From Gammaproteobacteria bacterium (GTDB lineage: Bacteria > Pseudomonadota > Gammaproteobacteria > Pseudomonadales > Pseudohongiellaceae), in NCBI GenBank assembly GCA_021773355.1, contig JAJFKE010000047.1, positions 186,001-250,000 on the forward strand: a DNA stretch of 64,000 nucleotides, in the 5' to 3' direction. The notes under the pieces are model-generated. The model saw only the letters and a list, made by a program, of their open reading frames with translations. It made no database searches and had not been told where the DNA came from. This document shows positions 37,080 through 45,886 of this stretch, piece by piece (the first letter of the stretch is position 1; each line of letters opens with the position of its first letter). A program made the position numbers and the translations under genes.

Positions 37080-38672
37080 CTAACTTCGAAACAAATTCTT
37101 AACACCATCCAGGATTGAAGCGGCTTCTGGTTGTGGAACCGGTATCGTCGATTCCTCTGCAGCATCTTCAACAAGACTAAAGCTCTTATCTTCCACCGTG
37201 GCAGCACCCGGTGAGTCATCATAATTTAACCTATTATTAGCCTGTTGAAAGGCGAACATCTGCATACAGATTTCGTTGTAGTCTTCCGCCGTCAGCAATT
37301 CGGGACGCTCTTTCATATTGAGCGTAAATTGCTGGTCGTTGGCAGCTGATAGGTAATGCAGGTTCTTCTTGTTTGTAAGGAGCAAACCTTCTTCTTTGGC
37401 TATGTTATACAGCGGCGTTCCACGCAACGGAATATAGGGGAAAAAGAAAAAGTGTTCGGGAGCAATGGTTTGATTTAGCCTTAGAGTCTGACGCATGTTT
37501 TCAGCAGTCTCTAACGGTGCGCCAACAATATTAAAGGTCAAGCGATTAATACCTGCCTTCTTGCAATTTTCTGCGGCCTCAATGACTTGCTTGTTGGTCA
37601 TCTTGCGGCCAAGCATCTTAGCTCTGAATTCTTCGTCACCGCTCTCAATGCCAAACCATATTGTATGACAGCCAGCTTCCGCCGCTGTTTTACAGAATTC
37701 TTCATTCATCACTTCGACACGAGAGTTAATCGAAAACGGTAGGCGAATCTGATCTTTATAGAGTTCAAAAAATGCTCTTACAAACTTTAGATTAGAAAGA
37801 AACAGCTCATCCCAAAATTCAAAATAACCTACACCGTATTTGTCTCTAAGACGAATCAGTTCATCCACCATGTCTTGTGGATCGTATTTTCTAAGGAAGG
37901 TTTTCTTTGTCTTCCAACCTTCCAAGATAGGTGTATTACAACAATAGGTGCAGCGATAAGGACAGCCGCGGCCGGTCATTACCGGTAACACCAGTTTCCC
38001 TTTCGGACCAAATATTGAAGAATTGACATCCTTGAAACCATTCTCCTTCTCGAATACATCGTAGTCAGGAAACGGCAAGGAAGCCAGATCACCAATTTGA
38101 TGTGCCTCTGTTTCGTAGACGGAGCCATCTATCATTTTTTCCCACATGCCATCCGCAGGACCATCTTTTGTTCCCTTCAAATGCTGAACCAAATTACCGA
38201 TGGCGTACTCCCCATCACCCACACAAATATAATCTACATCGGGGTTTTCTATTGTTTGTTCCTGAGACAACATGGCCTGATAACCGCCAATAACTAAAGG
38301 CATATCCGGCATCAACTTCTTAATTTCGGAAAAGTACGGCTCCATCGGATACCAATGTGGACTCATGATGGAAAACGCGATCACATCGGCCTCCAGTTCC
38401 TGAATCATGCGAGCATAATTTTCTGGAGTATACTTCTCAGCATCTCGTAAAATCAGAACAGGCTCCAGCAATATTTCCACATTCGGAAAATCACGTTTCA
38501 GATAGGCTGACATACTGGCGATGGGCATGGCAATTTCATTGCCATCGGGCGAGTAAAAAGAAAACGCCAGGCGCAGTTTCTCTTTCTTCACGCTACCAAA
38601 CCAGCGTGATTTGTCTTGAGGATAAGCAGCTCGCTCGGTGCTGACTGCAATAACATCTGCCTTGGAATTCAT
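37080..38672 (-). CDS. B12-binding-domain radical SAM protein
   Basis: 530 residues. An N-terminal cobalamin-binding-like domain (about 30-190, with DVIAFSIMSPHW and PLVIGGYQAMLS) is followed by a radical-SAM domain with the cluster motif CxxxCxxC in GRGCPYRCTYCCNTP near residue 235-250, then GYFEFWDELFLSN and HTIWFGIESGDEEFR. The last 60 residues are low-complexity and acidic, ending SILDGVKNLFRS. Such proteins perform methylations or other radical chemistry; the substrate is not predictable. It is alone, convergent with the MATE gene, and no cobalamin riboswitch is visible upstream. Confidence 0.88.
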   Translation of the reverse strand: MNSKADVIAVSTERAAYPQDKSRWFGSVKKEKLRLAFSFYSPDGNEIAMPIASMSAYLKRDFPNVEILLEPVLILRDAEKYTPENYARMIQELEADVIAFSIMSPHWYPMEPYFSEIKKLMPDMPLVIGGYQAMLSQEQTIENPDVDYICVGDGEYAIGNLVQHLKGTKDGPADGMWEKMIDGSVYETEAHQIGDLASLPFPDYDVFEKENGFKDVNSSIFGPKGKLVLPVMTGRGCPYRCTYCCNTPILEGWKTKKTFLRKYDPQDMVDELIRLRDKYGVGYFEFWDELFLSNLKFVRAFFELYKDQIRLPFSINSRVEVMNEEFCKTAAEAGCHTIWFGIESGDEEFRAKMLGRKMTNKQVIEAAENCKKAGINRLTFNIVGAPLETAENMRQTLRLNQTIAPEHFFFFPYIPLRGTPLYNIAKEEGLLLTNKKNLHYLSAANDQQFTLNMKERPELLTAEDYNEICMQMFAFQQANNRLNYDDSPGAATVEDKSFSLVEDAAEESTIPVPQPEAASILDGVKNLFRS

Positions 38673-38988
38673 AGGGTGATCCTGATTACTATATTGAGAT
38701 ACTCATTCGCCGAAATATTAACAGCCTGATCCTTGCTGTGATGTGATACGAAGCACTCGTGCTGTATCCATTTGCTATCGACTGAGAAACATAAAAGTAT
38801 ACCAGCATCGTGCACAATTATCATGAACTGCCCCACACAAACCCTTGTAAAAATTGTGGTTAATTAATCCGCACTGGTTCAGCGGTTTCCTGTGCGTGCT
38901 GTTTGTTTTATGCTTGCCTATGCTCGGAAAGCAGGCCAGGGATTTAAGCTTTTCGAATCACAGCTATTTACTCGGATACCCGTGCACC
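38673..38988. other. Intergenic region between divergent genes
   Basis: About 316 bases between the B12/radical-SAM gene and the nitroreductase gene, so promoters for both must lie here. The last 135 bases are open in frame with the nitroreductase but encode an unconserved-looking hydrophobic stretch. Nothing else stands out. Confidence 0.5.
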
Positions 38989-39543
38989 ATGGATGCTTTA
39001 GACGCTTTACACCTGAGAAGTTCCGTACCCAAGCTCAGCGATCCACTACCCTCCCAGGTGATGCTGGACAACATCTACAAGGCAGCATTCAGGGCAGCGG
39101 ATCATGCCGTGTTGCGTCCCTGGCGCTTTCTAATTGTAAAAGGTGATGCACGGCGCCGATTAGGGGAGCTTTTTGTACAGGCAGGACTCGATGGCGATGC
39201 AGAACTGGATGACAGCGCGGTTGAGAAACTGCGCAGCAAGCCACTACGAGCACCCCTGGTTCTTGTCTGTGTCTCCAGCTATAAGCCGCACCCCAAAGTA
39301 CCAGAAATAGAACAAGACCTGTCAGCCGGCGCTGCGATTCAGAACATGTTAGTCGCAGCCTTTGCACAGGGCGTAGGCGCCATGTGGCGAACCGGTTCGC
39401 TGGCCTACAACCCTGTTGTAAAAAGCGGCTTAGGACTTAGCTCGCAGGAAAAGATAATCGGCTTTCTGTACATCGGCACCATAAACGGTGGCACCAAGCA
39501 ACTTTGTGACCCAGACCTACAAAGCTGTTTTCAGGATTGGTGA
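38989..39543 (+). CDS. Nitroreductase family protein, YdjA-like
   Basis: 184 residues from ATG 38989, which gives MDALDALHLRSSVPKL, the usual N-terminus; an earlier in-frame start at 38854 would add a 45-residue hydrophobic leader not typical of the family. FMN-binding features are LRSS, DHAVLRPWRFLIVKGDARRRLGELF and GAAIQNMLVAAFAQGVGAMWRTG. It probably reduces nitro or quinone compounds with NAD(P)H. Thirty bases before the zinc-ribbon-like gene on the same strand, perhaps one operon. Confidence 0.87.
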   Translation: MDALDALHLRSSVPKLSDPLPSQVMLDNIYKAAFRAADHAVLRPWRFLIVKGDARRRLGELFVQAGLDGDAELDDSAVEKLRSKPLRAPLVLVCVSSYKPHPKVPEIEQDLSAGAAIQNMLVAAFAQGVGAMWRTGSLAYNPVVKSGLGLSSQEKIIGFLYIGTINGGTKQLCDPDLQSCFQDW

Positions 39544-39573
39544 GCAAATTTTGAAATCTCGGGACTGTTAACT

Positions 39574-39975
39574 ATGCCTAGTCGCAGTATCACCATACAG
39601 TGCTGGAAGTGCGGAACGAGTTTACGCAATCTGCTGCTGCCTTTTTCCCGCTATGAGGAATGCAGCACCTGCAATGCTGACCTGCACTCCTGTATTTCTT
39701 GCATGAATTATTCTGCAGGCGCCGCCGATGACTGCACTGAAGATCGAGCCGATTTTGTCCTGGACAAGGAAAAAGCCAATTTTTGTGACTTCTTCAAGGT
39801 AAATCCCAAGGCCTTTCAGAAGAAAGATGATGCTGCCGCACAGGAAGCCAAGGCTCGCCTGGCTGAACTATTCGGAGATCAATCGGAGCCCGTCGAAGAA
39901 CAGCAAGACAGCTCCCCCGCCGAAGCAGCCAAGGCGCTAGCAGAGCTGAAGCAACTATTCGGTGACGACTCATGA
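39574..39975 (+). CDS. Small eight-cysteine, zinc-ribbon-like protein of unknown function
   Basis: 133 residues. Cysteines lie at 10, 13, 30, 33, 40, 43, 54 and 71: CWKC, CSTC, CISC pairs, then single Cys in DDCTED and ANFCDFF. This could bind two zinc ions. The C-terminal half is acidic and alanine-rich with a repeated ELFGD / QLFGD motif (residues 93-98 and 127-131). No known family name comes to mind, though the NFCDFF ending of the metal domain looks conserved. A remnant of the MITE family begins three bases after its stop. Confidence 0.75.
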   Translation: MPSRSITIQCWKCGTSLRNLLLPFSRYEECSTCNADLHSCISCMNYSAGAADDCTEDRADFVLDKEKANFCDFFKVNPKAFQKKDDAAAQEAKARLAELFGDQSEPVEEQQDSSPAEAAKALAELKQLFGDDS

Positions 39976-39977
39976 TT

Positions 39978-40006
39978 ATTTGGGGTCGTTAATCAGAGGG
40001 TCCCTA
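39978..40006. mobile_element. Remnant of MITE family (single terminal repeat)
   Basis: GTTAATCAGAGGGTCCCTAG matches exactly the complement of the 20-base left end of the elements at 33429 and 50510, with a few more inner bases (ATTTGG) also shared. The rest of the element is absent. The inner side faces the upstream gene, whose stop codon is only three bases away. Confidence 0.75.
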
Positions 40007-40113
40007 GAAATCTACAAAACCCCTTTCGTCCTAACTCAATAAAATCACATACCTTGTTCATTTGTGGTTCATCTGTGCGGCGTAATATGAGCCATAACGA
40101 GAGGAGAACTGCT

Positions 40114-40707
40114 ATGACTACTGCACTAACAACAACACTTTACGCTTGCTCCCTGGTTGTAATCTTGGGATCAAGTATGGTTAATGCCGATGACGGCCAC
40201 AGTAATTACAATGCATCACACAGCTTGTTGGATATCGCTTCAGCCTATCTTCTCGATGAACCAACAGACCACTTTGCTCGAGGTCGATCCGCTCGGTCAC
40301 GGTATGAACGGGGGTTTGCAAGACATACCTCTAATCGAAATGACTCTTACGGAAATCGAAGTCATAATGATAGTTTTGACAATAGGCATTCCGGCAGACA
40401 TGGGTATGGCGAATCCAGCTATACAAGCGAACCTATTCGTGGAGGAAGTTCACGTCGAACACGCGTTATCGATAACCCTTATCCTAATCGGCCAGTAACG
40501 GGCCTTACCTTTACCGGCATCGAACATGAGGCTGTCCATGTAAAAGATGTTATATCGTATCCAAGAAAACGGTTAATTAGCCCAAGAGGATACTCATTGA
40601 GTCTGCACCACCCTAGCAGATTTATTAGGACCAGGGGCTATATCGACTATATAAGCGTTCAAGCCAAACGTAAGGAATACTTCACAGTAACCTTTCATTA
40701 CGATTAA
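40114..40707 (+). CDS. Secreted Arg/Ser/Gly-rich protein of unknown function
   Basis: 197 residues from ATG 40114, which follows a strong GAGAGGAG site. The signal peptide (TTTLYACSLVVILGSSMVNA) has a probable cut after NADD or nearby. The middle, about residues 55-130, is rich in Arg, Ser, Asn, His and Gly and likely disordered. The C-terminal 70 residues, with RPVTGLTFTGIEHEAVHVKDV and DYISVQAKRKEYFTVTFHYD, look folded and beta-rich. I recognise no family. A strong hairpin lies after the stop. Confidence 0.72.
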   Translation: MTTALTTTLYACSLVVILGSSMVNADDGHSNYNASHSLLDIASAYLLDEPTDHFARGRSARSRYERGFARHTSNRNDSYGNRSHNDSFDNRHSGRHGYGESSYTSEPIRGGSSRRTRVIDNPYPNRPVTGLTFTGIEHEAVHVKDVISYPRKRLISPRGYSLSLHHPSRFIRTRGYIDYISVQAKRKEYFTVTFHYD

Positions 40708-40721
40708 CACAGAAGCAGCGC

Positions 40722-40753
40722 TCGGGTAGTCACTTTTTCAAGTGACTACCCGA
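40722..40753. terminator. Strong hairpin after the secreted-protein gene
   Basis: TCGGGTAGTCACTT and AAGTGACTACCCGA form a perfect 14-bp stem around the loop TTTC, 15 bases after the stop. There is no T run, so it may end or stabilise the transcript in a way that does not need one. Confidence 0.55.
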
Positions 40754-40803
40754 TATCTAGAGGCACTGCTATACTCGCAGACGTATAATCAGAATCTATA
40801 ACG

Positions 40804-41394
40804 ATGCGAACCACGGTATTTTCCACTCCACTAATTACGCCCATGCTCCGCTTTATAGCTATCCTGATACTTAAGCTAATTGGTTGGAAGGCCGTGGGCA
40901 GCAAAGTTTCATGTCCAAAATACGTACTCATTGGCGCCCCTCATACGAGTAACTGGGATTTCCCGCTGATGTTGCTGGTTGTCCTGGAATTAAAATTACA
41001 AGTGTATTGGATGGGCAAGCACACCTTGTTTCCTTTCCCTTTTTCTGGCCTCATGAAATGGCTGGGCGGCATTCCAATAAACCGGGCGAAGTCGCACAAC
41101 GTGGTGAACCAGATTGTCATTCAGTTCAAAAACAACGATAAATTTGTTGTGCTGGTACCACCAGAGGGAACCAGGCGTAAAGTTGCAAGCTGGAAGACCG
41201 GTTTCTATCACATTGCCAACAATGCTGGCGTGCCCATACTCATGGGCTATGTGGACGCCGCTAAAAAGGAGGGTGGTTTAGCTGACTTCTTCCATCCTAG
41301 CGGTGACCTGGAAAAAGACATGGCAGAAATTCGAGCGTTTTATGCTACAAAGAAAGGTATACGCGCAGAAAATAGCCAGGGCCCCTCTGACTAA
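40804..41394 (+). CDS. PlsC-like lysophospholipid/glycerolipid acyltransferase
   Basis: 196 residues. The acyltransferase motif H(x)4D is in GAPHTSNWDFP near residue 46-52. The glycerophosphate-binding PEGTRR motif lies near residue 120. GGIPINRAK is also typical. A hydrophobic N-terminus suggests membrane association. The acceptor is not known. The last residues and stop overlap the convergent TetR gene by four bases, inside a sequence that faintly resembles the MITE end. Confidence 0.86.
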   Translation: MRTTVFSTPLITPMLRFIAILILKLIGWKAVGSKVSCPKYVLIGAPHTSNWDFPLMLLVVLELKLQVYWMGKHTLFPFPFSGLMKWLGGIPINRAKSHNVVNQIVIQFKNNDKFVVLVPPEGTRRKVASWKTGFYHIANNAGVPILMGYVDAAKKEGGLADFFHPSGDLEKDMAEIRAFYATKKGIRAENSQGPSD

Positions 41395-42152
41395 GCCAGG
41401 GCCCGTTGATTCTCATTATGATTGGCTGCTTTGCTTACTTCAGTGTCACCTGAATATTGTAAACATTTCAATAAACTTTCGAACACAAATTGCGCATAGT
41501 CCTGGGTTCCAATCTCGCGTAATTTGAACTTCCATTGTTTTAAATGCCACTGTTGCAGTTGCGCTGTAACTTGAGAGGCTAATAATTCTGGTTGATCGCA
41601 AATAAATTGACCACTCTCTACACCAGCTTGAATAGCATCCATTAAGATCCCTTCGAAACGTAACTCCAATTCCAAGGTCTGCTGTTGTTGGTCCCGAGGT
41701 AAACCCTTCAATTCCATAAAGCAGAAGTAATACCAGGGGCTCAATTTTTCCATGGTATAGATTTCACCGAAAACTATTGCGCGCAGGCTTTGCAGAGGTT
41801 CCAATTGATGCGTCGCCAGACCACCAATTATCTGATCAATATAATTGCGCAGCACGCCCTCGATTACCGAAGCCAGATCGTTCTTACTACCAATATATGC
41901 ATACAGGCCGCCCATGCTGATACCGGCCTCACGGCTCAAATCTCTCAGACTCATCGCCTGGAAGCCTTTGGAGTTGGCTAAATCAAAGGTAGCGGAAAAT
42001 ATTTTCTCAAGATTGACGATGGCGATATTAGGATTTTTGATTTCCATTTTCTGTTTGTGCATGTCAAAAACACTACGCCAAAAAGATTCCCCCTCTAAAT
42101 CCCAGGCTTCACTGAAGGACTCCATACTGATTGCGACTGGCCAAGCGGGCAT
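41391..42152 (-). CDS. TetR-family transcriptional regulator
   Basis: 253 residues. The DNA-binding domain starts late: IFSATFDLANSKGFQAMSLRDLSREAGISMGGLYAYIGSKNDL, about residues 50-95. The N-terminal 35-45 residues are an extension; a later ATG (MEIKNPN, residue 36) is an alternative start, but the first ATG has a good AAGGA site. The ligand domain is unremarkable. Overlaps the acyltransferase gene tail to tail; it may control that gene, but there is no direct evidence. Confidence 0.85.
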   Translation of the reverse strand: MPAWPVAISMESFSEAWDLEGESFWRSVFDMHKQKMEIKNPNIAIVNLEKIFSATFDLANSKGFQAMSLRDLSREAGISMGGLYAYIGSKNDLASVIEGVLRNYIDQIIGGLATHQLEPLQSLRAIVFGEIYTMEKLSPWYYFCFMELKGLPRDQQQQTLELELRFEGILMDAIQAGVESGQFICDQPELLASQVTAQLQQWHLKQWKFKLREIGTQDYAQFVFESLLKCLQYSGDTEVSKAANHNENQRALA

Positions 42153-42288
42153 CTTGCTGTTTCCTTCTCACTTCTTGTTTTAAATTAACCTTCCTGCAGT
42201 ATGGTTCCAATTAAATGGAACCACCTAAGCACCGATATCTTTCATCTCTATCTATGCCCGACTACTGCCTGCAATAGTTAAACACAAA

Positions 42289-42322
42289 AAAGGCTTCTAT
42301 TCACATGCATAGAAGCCTTTTA
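42289..42322 (-). terminator. Rho-independent terminator of the three-repeat secreted protein
   Basis: AAAAGGCTTCTAT and ATAGAAGCCTTTT form a 13-bp perfect stem with an 8-base loop. The minus strand ends in six T. It lies 44 bases past the stop of the gene at 42366. It can act in both directions. Confidence 0.88.
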
Positions 42323-42365
42323 GGTAGATACTTTTCTTACTTCGCTCAATCGCGGTACAGCATGC

Positions 42366-42746
42366 CTAGAGCATTGCAGCCAATCTAGCCTTGGCATCTG
42401 CGCTGGCCGTATGGTTAATACCACCCACTATCTCGGCAAGAACTTTCAATTCTGCTGGCGCTTGATCTGCCGCCATGATTTGAGCCACGGCCTCTTTCCC
42501 TTCGGCATTTGCAGAATGGCTAATATTTGCAACCGCAGTAGCCAAGGCCTTGTACCCTCGGCCCACACTATCATCTTCTGCAATAGCCATTAAGGCAGCT
42601 TTGTCAGCATCTGATGGAAAGTGGTTCAGGTTATTAAGAATGCCAGCGATAGTCTTCTGGGCAGAAGCGTTGTCAGCCAGCGAAAACTGACTGAATACCG
42701 CGACCAATGTGATTGCGATTAATTTTCTAGTAATTGTTAATTTCAT
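42366..42746 (-). CDS. Small secreted protein with three 35-residue repeats, function unknown
   Basis: 126 residues. The signal peptide (KLIAITLVAVFSQFSLA) is likely cut after SLA or ASA. The mature part is three helical repeats of 35 residues, with a conserved His at 42, 77 and 112 in the pattern IxxxxN(or S)H followed by S/A-A-D/E and K. The three copies align without gaps in the core (NNLNHFPSDADKAAL, ANISHSANAEGKEAV, GGINHTASADAKARL). A GAGAGGAG site precedes the ATG. No Cys is present. I know no named family for it. Confidence 0.82.
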   Translation of the reverse strand: MKLTITRKLIAITLVAVFSQFSLADNASAQKTIAGILNNLNHFPSDADKAALMAIAEDDSVGRGYKALATAVANISHSANAEGKEAVAQIMAADQAPAELKVLAEIVGGINHTASADAKARLAAML

Positions 42747-42853
42747 AAAGGTCTCCTCTCGAGCAAACAGGAATTTGGGCGAACCACCCGAGTGTACCGC
42801 AACAAATCACATTTAAATAGATTCATGGAGCTCAGCGGAATGACGAATTGCAA

Positions 42854-43561
42854 TTAGAACCAGTAAGAGACAATAGCTGCGCTGCCCGCAATTGCACATA
42901 GCGCCAGTGAAACTCGACGTAAGTTTTGATGAGAGATTGTATCCATAGTTCGCATGGCTAACCAGTAACCTGCTAAGGTCGCCGGCATTAGCGGTAGGGA
43001 AATCATAATATGTTGCATGCCAAAACGGCCTATACTAAAGAGCATTACCAGGGACATTAAACAGCTCACCACGAAGAATGCGGCGAGATTCGCACGTATG
43101 TAATCGTTCTCCTGATGTTGCAATACCAAGGCCATCGGTGGACCACCAATGGAAGAACTGGTCCCCATAAATCCGGAAAGAAATCCTGCAAAAAATAGAG
43201 ATTTCGAATTCGCCTTGAAGATAATATTACTCATACTTAATCCCACTGCCACCAAAACAGAAATTCCCAACCACAACGCCAGCGCCTGTTGATTAATCCA
43301 CAGCAACAAGAAGCCACCGGCTATGGTGCCCGGCACACGACCAATGATGGCAAATTTTAATCCGCGAAACGATATTGAACGCCAGTGACTATAAGAATTT
43401 GCCAGCGATAGTGTTAGCGCCGAAATGGTTATCGGTGCCGGTACATACAGAGGATCGATAAAGAACAGAGTCGGTGCGGCAACGATAGCCAATCCGAAAC
43501 CAATTGAGCTTTGAATGAATGAGCCGACGAAGATAACCAGCGCGGCGATTGCAATTTCCAT
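42854..43561 (-). CDS. TSUP (TauE/SafE) family membrane permease
   Basis: 235 residues with about eight membrane segments. Family motifs are FVGSFIQSSIGFGLAIVAAPTLFFIDP near the N-terminus and FLSGFMGTSSSIGGPPMALVLQ in the second half, together with the internal duplication. Members export sulfite, sulfoacetate or other small anions. The specific substrate is unknown. Follows the rhodanese-like gene, 95 bases downstream on the same strand; sulfur-related pairs of this kind occur, so a sulfur role is possible. Confidence 0.87.
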   Translation of the reverse strand: MEIAIAALVIFVGSFIQSSIGFGLAIVAAPTLFFIDPLYVPAPITISALTLSLANSYSHWRSISFRGLKFAIIGRVPGTIAGGFLLLWINQQALALWLGISVLVAVGLSMSNIIFKANSKSLFFAGFLSGFMGTSSSIGGPPMALVLQHQENDYIRANLAAFFVVSCLMSLVMLFSIGRFGMQHIMISLPLMPATLAGYWLAMRTMDTISHQNLRRVSLALCAIAGSAAIVSYWF

Positions 43562-43656
43562 AAGCGAGGATACAAACAGTGCAACCTTCCAAAGAATAGC
43601 TGCTTGAACTAAAAAAGCGGGAAAACTCAGTGATAACTAGATGGGCGGTTAAAGTA

Positions 43657-44013
43657 CTACTCCCTACCACCCTGCTTTGCAAGCAGGGCTTCATAGCCGC
43701 CTTCGTTTATAACTTCCTGAAAACCCATTTCCATTAACATTTCCAATGCCAGTCCTGCGAAAGTACCCTGGCTGCCATCATAGATATGCACTTCTTTAAA
43801 GACATCCGGCACTGCTTGGAAAATCTTATGCCCAATATCACCATGAGGTATATTAAGCGCTCCCTCAAGATGTCCCCGGCGATAGTCTCGCGCCGAGCGC
43901 ACGTCGATCCAAACCACGTTGTCATCCAGCTCAGCCGCAATCGCCACAGAGACAAAGCCTGTTTGTAGCGAACTCCCGCAAATAAATAAAAACAGAAACG
44001 CAAATCTAATCAT
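43657..44013 (-). CDS. Exported rhodanese-fold protein lacking the catalytic cysteine (PspE-like)
   Basis: 118 residues from ATG 44011-44013 with a signal peptide (FAFLFLFICGSSLQTGFVSVAIAA). The rhodanese fold is clear: VVWIDVRSARDYRRGHLEGALNIPHGDIG, then VHIYDGSQGTFAGLALEMLMEMGFQEVINEGGYEAL. In PspE the loop is YCNAGRQSG; here it is YDGSQGTFAG, with Asp at position 79 where the catalytic Cys should be. Sulfur transfer by the standard mechanism is therefore unlikely. An upstream start would give 48 extra residues that look unconserved. Confidence 0.82.
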   Translation of the reverse strand: MIRFAFLFLFICGSSLQTGFVSVAIAAELDDNVVWIDVRSARDYRRGHLEGALNIPHGDIGHKIFQAVPDVFKEVHIYDGSQGTFAGLALEMLMEMGFQEVINEGGYEALLAKQGGRE

Positions 44014-44165
44014 TGAAGCAACTCTGCGTGGAATTGAGTTGACGATAATACTCGCTTCCTCCAGTAAGCTCCAGCTTGATAGGGTTCCAGCAGCTCTGCT
44101 AAAACACAGTCGATCATTTATTGCCGCTGGGGCAATGGGTCTTTTACAATGCTTCATCTAGCTAG

Positions 44166-45293
<1,128 letters not shown>

Positions 45294-45324
45294 TTCTTGA
45301 ATCAACCGCAAACGAGAAGCTCCT

Positions 45325-45744
45325 ATGAAATACCTGCACACCATGGTTAGAGTTAGCGATCTGGATAAATCTCTGGATTTTTACTGCCAACATCTTGGCC
45401 TCAAACAACTACAACGCCGCGATTTTGAAGAAGCCAGGTTTAGCCTGGTGTTCCTGGCCGCAGAAGGCGATGAAGAGGCGCAAGTAGAGTTAACCTATAA
45501 TTGGGATCCACAAGAGTACGGCGAAGGCCGAAACTTTGGCCACCTCGCCTATGCGGTGGACAACATATATGAAACCTGTAAAAAATTAATGGACGCCGGT
45601 GTCACCATAAATAGACCACCGCGCGATGGTCATATGGCATTTGTCCGATCTCCAGATAATATCTCCATCGAGCTATTGCAGAAGGGAAACCCCTTGCCTG
45701 CCGAAGAACCCTGGAAAAGTATGGAAAATAACGGCAAGTGGTAA
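45325..45744 (+). CDS. gloA: Lactoylglutathione lyase (glyoxalase I) family protein
   Basis: 139 residues. It converts the methylglyoxal-glutathione hemithioacetal to S-lactoylglutathione. The four metal ligands of GloA are in place: His in YLHTMVRVSDL, Glu in QVELTYNWDP, His in FGHLAYAVDNI and Glu in ISIELLQKG. The fold and length match E. coli GloA, though some insertions differ. Just downstream of frmA, which gives a two-gene aldehyde-detoxifying unit using glutathione. Confidence 0.9.
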   Translation: MKYLHTMVRVSDLDKSLDFYCQHLGLKQLQRRDFEEARFSLVFLAAEGDEEAQVELTYNWDPQEYGEGRNFGHLAYAVDNIYETCKKLMDAGVTINRPPRDGHMAFVRSPDNISIELLQKGNPLPAEEPWKSMENNGKW

Positions 45745-45886
45745 GCAAATTCACGCAGCACGCTTGAGCTAAACTGCCAGCTCGTTTATCATACAGCCGC
45801 TTCGAACTACGCAATTCCCAGCGCTGAAAGCAACACCCGCGCTTGAGTCAAGACCTCAGCACTAGCAATAAACTGGAAATATCACT

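Noticed and set aside
37080-38988. Cobalamin riboswitch upstream of the B12/radical-SAM gene
   Set aside because: I could not find the conserved B12-box-like sequence or the expected long structured leader.
40184-40498. 104-codon plus-strand frame overlapping the secreted Arg/Ser/Gly-rich protein
   Set aside because: Shares the region in another frame. The chosen frame has a strong ribosome site and a signal peptide; this one has neither.
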